Shown: positions 58,745 to 64,000 of the stretch, in pieces | Layout of the letters: each line of letters opens with the position of its first letter | Position numbering within the stretch: the stretch's first letter is position 1 | Assembly (NCBI RefSeq): GCF_000424265.1 | Contig: NZ_KE384155.1 | Coordinates: 1 to 64,000 of the forward strand | DNA: 64,000 nucleotides | Reading direction: 5' to 3' | Source of the DNA: Butyrivibrio sp. WCD3002 | Lineage (GTDB): Bacteria > Bacillota > Clostridia > Lachnospirales > Lachnospiraceae | Position numbers and translations under genes: made by a program | The notes under the pieces: generated by a model | Database searches by the model: none | Seen by the model: only the letters and a program-made list of their open reading frames with translations | What the model was told of the DNA's origin: nothing

Positions 58745-60803
58745 GGTACTTGTTTTTGGCGGAACCACCGAGGGCAGGGTTTTGGCAGGATATTTACGAG
58801 ATGCCAAAATCCCCCACGAGATCAGCGTTGCAACTGAATATGGCGGTGAAATCCTAAGAGACACCGGAGAGGACAGCCTTGTGGTTGGCAGGAAAAATGC
58901 TGAAGAGATCACGCAGCTTATTAAAAGCGACGATTTTTCAGTGGTTGTGGACTCAACCCACCCCTTTGCCACCGCTGTTTCAAAGGAGATAAAAACTGCT
59001 TGTGAAATGACGGGAGTCACCTATCTGCGACTTAAGAGAAACACGGATGCTGCCTTTGACGGTGGAAGGACGATTTTTGTCGACACCCTTGAGGAAGCGA
59101 TTTCGGAGCTTTCCAAAGAAGAGGGAAGGATATTACTGCTTACAGGTTCGAAGGATCTTGAAAAAATCGCAGTCGGATTACCTGATGTATCCCGTGTATT
59201 TGCCAGAGTTTTACCAAATGAAGAGAGCATCGCAAAATGCGTGGCTGCAGGCCTTAAGGGCAGGCAGATAATAGCAATGCAGGGCCCGTTCTCAAAGCAA
59301 ATGAATGTTGCCTTGATAAAGGAAGTTGGAGCCTCAGTGATTCTCACCAAGGAGAGCGGAAAAACCGGAGGTCTCGATGAAAAGCTGGAAGCTGCCGGAG
59401 AGTGCGGCGTTAAGACTGTTGTGATAAAGAACCCTGAAAAGCTTGCTGATAGCGGCGAAGGCTGCGATATCAGGGAAGTTATGGAACATCTTGCGAAGGA
59501 CTTTGGACTTTCAATCTCCGATTTAGATGGAATTTTTGGCGCTGGGACTGCATCCTGTGCTCACGTTGGCGCTTCCCATGGCGAAAGCGCGGAAAAGAGC
59601 ATCGTTCTCGGGGGAATCGGCCCAGGGGATGACAGATTTCACACTAAAGAGCTGCAGGAAGCCCTTGATAATGCGGACATTATTTTCGGTGCAGAGTCTG
59701 TTATTTCAAGGCTTGAGGGCACAGATATCCCTAAGATACCCATGTATAGGGGAGATGAGATATGTGAATATCTGTCGAAAAATCCCGGATTTACAAGACC
59801 TGTGGCTGTTTTTTCAGGTGATATAAGTCTTTGCAGCGGGGCAAAGAAGGCGGCAGTGATACTAAGGGCAAATGGTTACAATGTGACGACCATTCCGGGG
59901 ATATCCTCAGTTACCCTGTTTTTAAAGGCGCTCAGAATAGGCCTTGAGGATGTGAGAATAGTAACCGCCCATGGCAGGAGCTGCAACGTAGGCGGTTATG
60001 TCAGAGAGTGCGAAAATCTGATAATACTGCCCTCCGGTATAAGCGATGCGCAGGAAATTTGCCGTGAAATATCGAAAAATACGGACAAAATCGTGATAGG
60101 CTACGAGCTTGGAACCGCCGATGAAAAGGTATTTGAGCTCGGTAATAATGAAGGCGAATTTGAAGGCCTCATGGGAAAATGCCTTATTTATGCACATAAT
60201 GCAGGGGCAGCGGAGAGACCTGTAAAAGGCGGAATCTCCGATGATGAGTTTATACGCGGTAAAACGCCTATGACAAAGGAGGAAATCCGTGCTATTTCCA
60301 TAAGAAAACTCTCTCTGACGTCGGATGCGATATTCTACGATATAGGAGCGGGAACAGGCTCTGTTTCTATAGAGGCGGCCCTTACAGCTCCCGGAATCAG
60401 CGTATTTTCAATAGAGAAAAAAGAGGATGCAGTGGCGCTCCTTTCGCAGAATAAAGACAAGTTTGGCGTATCAAATATGGAGATAATCGAGGGCACAGCC
60501 CCAGAGGCTTTGGCTGAGCTGCCTGCTCCCACCCATGCTTTTATAGGCGGAAGCAGCGGAAACATGAAGAGTATTCTTGGAACGGTCCTTGATAAAAATG
60601 CTAAAGCCCGTATCGTTATAAACTGCGTCACAGCGGAGACCTTTTCAGAGGTCATGGAATGCTTAAAGGAACTGCCTGTGGAAGAGCCTGATATTTTGCA
60701 GCTTTGGGCCAGCAGGCATAAAAAGGTCGGAAATTATCACATGGCAGATGCCATCAACCCTGTATATATCATCACTTTGGAGGGGAAGAGTTTTAATGGG
60801 TAG
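58734..60803 (+). CDS. cbiJET: Triple fusion CbiJ-CbiE-CbiT
   Basis: This 689-residue protein combines three enzymes. Residues 1-265 are the precorrin-6A reductase CbiJ/CobK (KVLVFGGTTEGRVLAGYLRD; DSTHPFATAVSKEI). Residues about 290-495 are the C5-methyltransferase CbiE (GGIGPGDDRFHTKELQEALD; VFSGDISLCSGAKKA; ITAHGR-like VTAHGRS). Residues about 510-689 are the decarboxylating C15-methyltransferase CbiT (FYDIGAGTGSVSIEAALTAP; THAFIGGSSGNM). CbiE-CbiT fusions (CobL) are common; the added CbiJ is less usual. The start is GTG at 58734, overlapping cbiH. Confidence 0.9.
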   Translation: MSSKVLVFGGTTEGRVLAGYLRDAKIPHEISVATEYGGEILRDTGEDSLVVGRKNAEEITQLIKSDDFSVVVDSTHPFATAVSKEIKTACEMTGVTYLRLKRNTDAAFDGGRTIFVDTLEEAISELSKEEGRILLLTGSKDLEKIAVGLPDVSRVFARVLPNEESIAKCVAAGLKGRQIIAMQGPFSKQMNVALIKEVGASVILTKESGKTGGLDEKLEAAGECGVKTVVIKNPEKLADSGEGCDIREVMEHLAKDFGLSISDLDGIFGAGTASCAHVGASHGESAEKSIVLGGIGPGDDRFHTKELQEALDNADIIFGAESVISRLEGTDIPKIPMYRGDEICEYLSKNPGFTRPVAVFSGDISLCSGAKKAAVILRANGYNVTTIPGISSVTLFLKALRIGLEDVRIVTAHGRSCNVGGYVRECENLIILPSGISDAQEICREISKNTDKIVIGYELGTADEKVFELGNNEGEFEGLMGKCLIYAHNAGAAERPVKGGISDDEFIRGKTPMTKEEIRAISIRKLSLTSDAIFYDIGAGTGSVSIEAALTAPGISVFSIEKKEDAVALLSQNKDKFGVSNMEIIEGTAPEALAELPAPTHAFIGGSSGNMKSILGTVLDKNAKARIVINCVTAETFSEVMECLKELPVEEPDILQLWASRHKKVGNYHMADAINPVYIITLEGKSFNG

Positions 60804-62193
60804 TAATGAATCATTTAAAAGACTTATGATTTGTGCGCCTGCCAGCGGAAGCGGCAAGACGCTTATTACCTGTGCTCTTTTACGAATACTGCAACGAAAG
60901 GGCTTTAAGCCGGTATCCTTTAAATGCGGTCCCGACTACATAGATCCAATGTTTCACAAGAGAGTACTGGGAATTCCTTCAAGGAACCTTGATATTTTCC
61001 TTGCCGGTGAAGAGGGAGTAAAGCGGACACTTTGCAAAGGAGCAGAGGACCGGGATTTTGCCATCCTAGAGGGAGTTATGGGCTTTTATGACGGCTCTAA
61101 GGCATCCTCAACAGAAGGCTCATCCTATGAAATAAGCTGCGTGACCGACACACCGGCAATCCTTGTTGTAAACTGCAGGGGAATGAGTAATTCAATAATT
61201 CCATTGGTCAAGGGCTTCGTCGAATACGGCCGTGAAAAGAGGATTCGAGGTATTATTCTGAATAACATTTCTCCGATGATAGCGGGGGATATTTCAAAGA
61301 GTATCCTTGAAAACACAGGTATTCCGGTGCTTGGCACAGTACCTGTTTTAAAGGATATAAAGCTTGAAAGCAGACATCTGGGGCTTGTTATGCCATCTGA
61401 GGTTGAAGGGATTCTTTCGATGATAGATAAGGTGGCGGATGCCCTTATGGAGAGCCTTGATTTTGAAAGGCTGGTGGAAATGGCTGATGGCGCCGGTAGT
61501 TTTGGTGACGCGGAAGAGAAAAATACTCTTTCGAATAATTTTGCTGACAAAAACTTGAATAATACTTCCGGCATCGAGGTCAAGAATCCTGTAAGAATCG
61601 GAATAGCCATGGATGAAGCCTTTTGCTTCTATTATGAGGATAACCTTGATCTGCTTCGTGAGATGGGAGCTGAGCTGGTGCCATTTTCACCGATTCATGA
61701 TGAAAAGCTGTCGGAGGTGTCACATCTTATAATCGGCGGTGGCTATCCCGAGCTTTATGCTAAGGAGCTTTCGGAAAATAAATCCATGATAGAAAACCTT
61801 AAGGCTGCGGCGGCTTCCGGAATGCCGATACTTGCTGAGTGCGGCGGCTTTTTATATTTGCAGGAGAGCATGCAGGATCCTGAAGGTACAAAATATCCCA
61901 TGGCAGGAGTGCTTTCGGGAAAATCCCACATGAGAGATAGGCTGTCCCATTTTGGCTACGTTATTGTCACCCCAAATAAAGACAATATCTATTTGAAGGA
62001 CGGCGAAGAGATTCGAGCCCATGAGTTTCACTACTACGATACCACGGAAAATGGTGATATTTGCAGGATGACCAAGCCCTCAGGCACAAGAAACTGGGAG
62101 GGCTACAGAGCGCAGAATAAGGTTTTCGCCGGCTTTGCGCATCTTTATTATCCATCTTGCATGGCATTTATCAGGAGGTTTTTAGATGCTTGA
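60796..62193 (+). CDS. cbiA: Cobyrinate a,c-diamide synthase
   Basis: This 465-residue enzyme has an N-terminal ATP-binding part (LMICAPASGSGKTLITCALL; FKCGPDYIDPMFH) and a C-terminal glutamine amidotransferase part (nucleophile Cys in ILAECGGFLYLQESM). It amidates side chains a and c using glutamine and ATP. The start at 60796 overlaps the end of the previous gene; a frame from 60748 is inside it. A Ser/Asn-rich insert (near residues 245-270) links the two parts. Confidence 0.94.
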   Translation: MGSNESFKRLMICAPASGSGKTLITCALLRILQRKGFKPVSFKCGPDYIDPMFHKRVLGIPSRNLDIFLAGEEGVKRTLCKGAEDRDFAILEGVMGFYDGSKASSTEGSSYEISCVTDTPAILVVNCRGMSNSIIPLVKGFVEYGREKRIRGIILNNISPMIAGDISKSILENTGIPVLGTVPVLKDIKLESRHLGLVMPSEVEGILSMIDKVADALMESLDFERLVEMADGAGSFGDAEEKNTLSNNFADKNLNNTSGIEVKNPVRIGIAMDEAFCFYYEDNLDLLREMGAELVPFSPIHDEKLSEVSHLIIGGGYPELYAKELSENKSMIENLKAAAASGMPILAECGGFLYLQESMQDPEGTKYPMAGVLSGKSHMRDRLSHFGYVIVTPNKDNIYLKDGEEIRAHEFHYYDTTENGDICRMTKPSGTRNWEGYRAQNKVFAGFAHLYYPSCMAFIRRFLDA

Positions 62194-63307
62194 TAAAAAG
62201 GCATTGTTTGACATAAAGATAGAAAAACCTGACAAAGAAATCTATCAAAAGGCCCATAAAATCTGGGATGGAATCTCTAAACCCATAGACGGTCTCGGAG
62301 ATTTTGAAGAGCTTATATGCAAAATAGCTGCGATTCAGCGTACCGAGCAGCCAAGAGCAGAGAAAAGAGTGTCGGTAATTTTCTGTGCAGACAACGGTAT
62401 TGTGGAGGAAGGAATCTCACAAAGTGATAAGAGCATCACTAAAGCGGTAGCTGTCGCCCTTGGAAAAGGAATAAGCTCCGCATGTACCCTGGCGAAATCC
62501 TCAAAGGTCAAGGTTTTACCTGTAGATATCGGAATTGACTGCGATGAGAAAATCGAAGGCGTCAGGGATTTGAAGGTCTCAAAGGGAACCGCCAATTTTC
62601 TGAAAACGCCTGCTATGACAGAGGAAGAAGCGCTTTTGGCCATAGAACGAGGCATTGAACTTGTAGGTGAACTTAAGGGCGATGGATATGACATTGTCTC
62701 CGCGGGTGAGATGGGAATCGGAAATACCACCACTTCAGCGGCGGTTTTGGCAGCGATTCTCAGTATAGACAGCGATGATATTACGGGAAGAGGCGCAGGG
62801 CTCGATAATGAGGGTCTGCTTCGAAAAATGAAGGTTATCAGGGAAGGCATCAAAAAGTATGGCTTCCGTCAGCATATTCAGGAAACAGGAGAAACCGTTG
62901 ATAAAGCAGTAGTTCCCATTGATATGAAAAGGAGGGCATTTGAAGCACTCAGGTGTCTTGGAGGCCTTGATATAGCGGCACTTACCGGACTTTTCATAGG
63001 TGGTGCAAAATATCATATTCCTGTTGTAATTGACGGAGTGATAAGCTCTACAGCGGCTGTATTGGCACAGACTCTTGTTTCCGGCTGCAGAGACTATATG
63101 ATCGCATCCCACAGAGGCAGGGAGCACGGCAATGAGCTTGCCCTGAAAAGCCTGGGCCTTAGGTCCTATATTGACGGAAACATGGCTCTTGGAGAGGGAA
63201 CCGGCGCTATCATGCTTTTTCCTCTGATTGACGTGGTGCTGGACTACTATCTTAATGGGGCTAAGTTTGGCGATTACGAGATTGATGAGTACGAGAGGTT
63301 TTCATAA
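62186..63307 (+). CDS. cobT: Nicotinate-nucleotide--dimethylbenzimidazole phosphoribosyltransferase
   Basis: This 373-residue CobT has the substrate loops FCADNGIVEEGISQSDKSIT, GEMGIGNTTTSAAVLAAI and ASHRGREHGNELAL, and the catalytic Glu in MALGEGTGAIMLF. It makes alpha-ribazole phosphate or a lower-ligand analogue used for the nucleotide loop. The overlap with cbiA is 8 bases, and cobU starts directly after the stop. Confidence 0.95.
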   Translation: MLDKKALFDIKIEKPDKEIYQKAHKIWDGISKPIDGLGDFEELICKIAAIQRTEQPRAEKRVSVIFCADNGIVEEGISQSDKSITKAVAVALGKGISSACTLAKSSKVKVLPVDIGIDCDEKIEGVRDLKVSKGTANFLKTPAMTEEEALLAIERGIELVGELKGDGYDIVSAGEMGIGNTTTSAAVLAAILSIDSDDITGRGAGLDNEGLLRKMKVIREGIKKYGFRQHIQETGETVDKAVVPIDMKRRAFEALRCLGGLDIAALTGLFIGGAKYHIPVVIDGVISSTAAVLAQTLVSGCRDYMIASHRGREHGNELALKSLGLRSYIDGNMALGEGTGAIMLFPLIDVVLDYYLNGAKFGDYEIDEYERFS

Positions 63308-63847
63308 ATGACGATTTTGGTAGTGGGTACGCCTAATAGCGGCAAGTCGGAAAAGGCCGAGGAGCTGGCAGTGAAGCTGTCGGAGGGCGGAAAAAAATAC
63401 TATATTGCCACCATGATACCCTTTGGAGAGGAAGGTGCACAGCGGGTTAAGCGGCATCTTGAAAGGCGTGACGGCAAGGGATTTTTTACAATCGAAAAGC
63501 CTTTGCGGGTTCAGGAGCTGGTATCTTCTGTGCCGGATTTTCCTGATTCTACCTGTCTTCTTGAGTGTATGTCCAATCTTATCGGCAACGAGATGCATGA
63601 TGAAAACAACGCCGGAATGAGTGATGAGGCCCTTGCGGATTACATTACAGCTTCCGTAAATACGATAAGCGCTGCATCGAAAAATACGGTCATCGTTACA
63701 AACCATTTTCCCCTTGAAGATGAGAATTACGACGAAGATACCAAAAGGTACGTAAAGCTGATTGATATGGTAAACAGCAGGCTTAGAGCAGCGGAAGACA
63801 TTGTCTATGATATAGAAGACGGAAAATGGGTTAAAGCGGTTAAATGA
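63308..63847 (+). CDS. cobU: Cobinamide kinase/cobinamide-phosphate guanylyltransferase
   Basis: This 179-residue protein has the P-loop VVGTPNSGKSEKAEELA, then RVKRHLERRDGKGFFTIEKP (guanylylation His region), LLECMSNLIGNEMHD and IVTNHFPLEDENYDED, as in CobU/CobP. The last has NHFP-x-x in the place of the usual NEVG. The protein phosphorylates cobinamide and attaches GMP. No gap separates it from cobT. Confidence 0.88.
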   Translation: MTILVVGTPNSGKSEKAEELAVKLSEGGKKYYIATMIPFGEEGAQRVKRHLERRDGKGFFTIEKPLRVQELVSSVPDFPDSTCLLECMSNLIGNEMHDENNAGMSDEALADYITASVNTISAASKNTVIVTNHFPLEDENYDEDTKRYVKLIDMVNSRLRAAEDIVYDIEDGKWVKAVK

Positions 63848-63903
63848 CCCATTTGGGGAGTTTTTCCGGAAAAAGTATCGTCGCAAAGGAGCGTATTAAC
63901 TGA

Positions 63904-64000
63904 GTGAAGATAATTAAGAGCATAATAATTTCATTTTCATTATATTCGAAGATACCGATGCCTATATTTGAATGGGATGAGGAAAACATGAAGCATGCCA
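63904..64000 (+). CDS. cobS: Adenosylcobinamide-GDP ribazoletransferase, N-terminal part
   Basis: The frame begins with GTG at 63904 (AAAGGAG upstream) and reads KIIKSIIISFSLYSKIPMPI followed by FEWDEENMKHA. The SxYSKIPMP-x-F-x-W opening is the CobS N-terminus. CobS joins alpha-ribazole to adenosylcobinamide-GDP in the membrane. The gene runs off the right edge. Confidence 0.88.
   Translation, partial: MKIIKSIIISFSLYSKIPMPIFEWDEENMKHA

Noticed and set aside
1..64000. CRISPR arrays, tRNA or rRNA genes, phage genes
   Set aside because: No regularly spaced repeats, cloverleaf-like or rRNA-like segments, or phage structural genes were seen on either strand by eye.

Overview
The window reads as chromosomal DNA of a low-to-mid GC Firmicute, most likely a rumen or gut Lachnospiraceae of the Butyrivibrio type. 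This rests on protein style (LytTR-DUF3021 pair, DUF6110, FeoB-associated Cys-rich peptide, SdaAA/SdaAB two-subunit serine dehydratase, anaerobic Cbi-type cobalamin genes), strong AGGAGG ribosome sites and many hairpin-T terminators. The organism call is inference. No tRNA, rRNA, CRISPR or phage genes were seen.

Layout. (1) 1-5.4 kb, metal locus: the end of an IS66-type element has cut into feoB, leaving only its 3' part followed by the FeoB-associated Cys-rich peptide, a minimal Fur-like regulator and a heavy-metal-associated (HMA) protein. Opposite lie a P1B-type ATPase and a DUF6110 gene, then a 26-residue membrane peptide and a DUF2798 membrane protein. Four 16-bp GTTAGC-type palindromes mark the locus. 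(2) 5.4-17 kb, accessory zone: acetyltransferases, flavodoxins, AraC and LysR regulators, SDR, aldo/keto reductase, YjdF, erythromycin-esterase-like protein, and many gene remnants (alpha/beta hydrolase, GNAT, FMN reductase, DUF234-type ATPase, nucleoside phosphorylase, TetR, CPBP protease). (3) 17-34 kb, resistance, sensing and transport: AAC(3)-like protein, an OmpR/VanR-like two-component system followed by a LolDE-like ABC exporter with a direct-repeat operator in front, MATE pump, a 2Fe-2S corrinoid-activator-like protein, a LytTR operon with its own direct-repeat site, DUF1848, an ICMT-YdcF fusion and an ABC-2 exporter. (4) 34-46 kb, metabolism: aquaporin, OGG-type glycosylase, three glycoside hydrolases without signal peptides (GH2, GH51, GH29), an amino-acid ABC transporter and serine dehydratase. 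(5) 46-64 kb: a cobalamin riboswitch followed by one long run of overlapping genes for anaerobic corrin synthesis and late B12 assembly, cut off inside cobS.

The most unusual system is the riboswitch-headed locus. Its first two genes are lipoproteins: a CbiK-type cobaltochelatase that must sit outside the membrane, and a BtuF-like binding protein. Both carry an N-terminal beta-rich domain. A FecCD permease and an ATPase fused to a Cys-rich small domain are translationally coupled into the middle of the corrin-synthesis genes. I infer a combined capture/uptake and synthesis machine for cobalt-tetrapyrroles. A second genome-level signal is a dispersed 27-bp REP-like palindromic element (eight near-complete copies, often as head-to-head pairs) located between genes.
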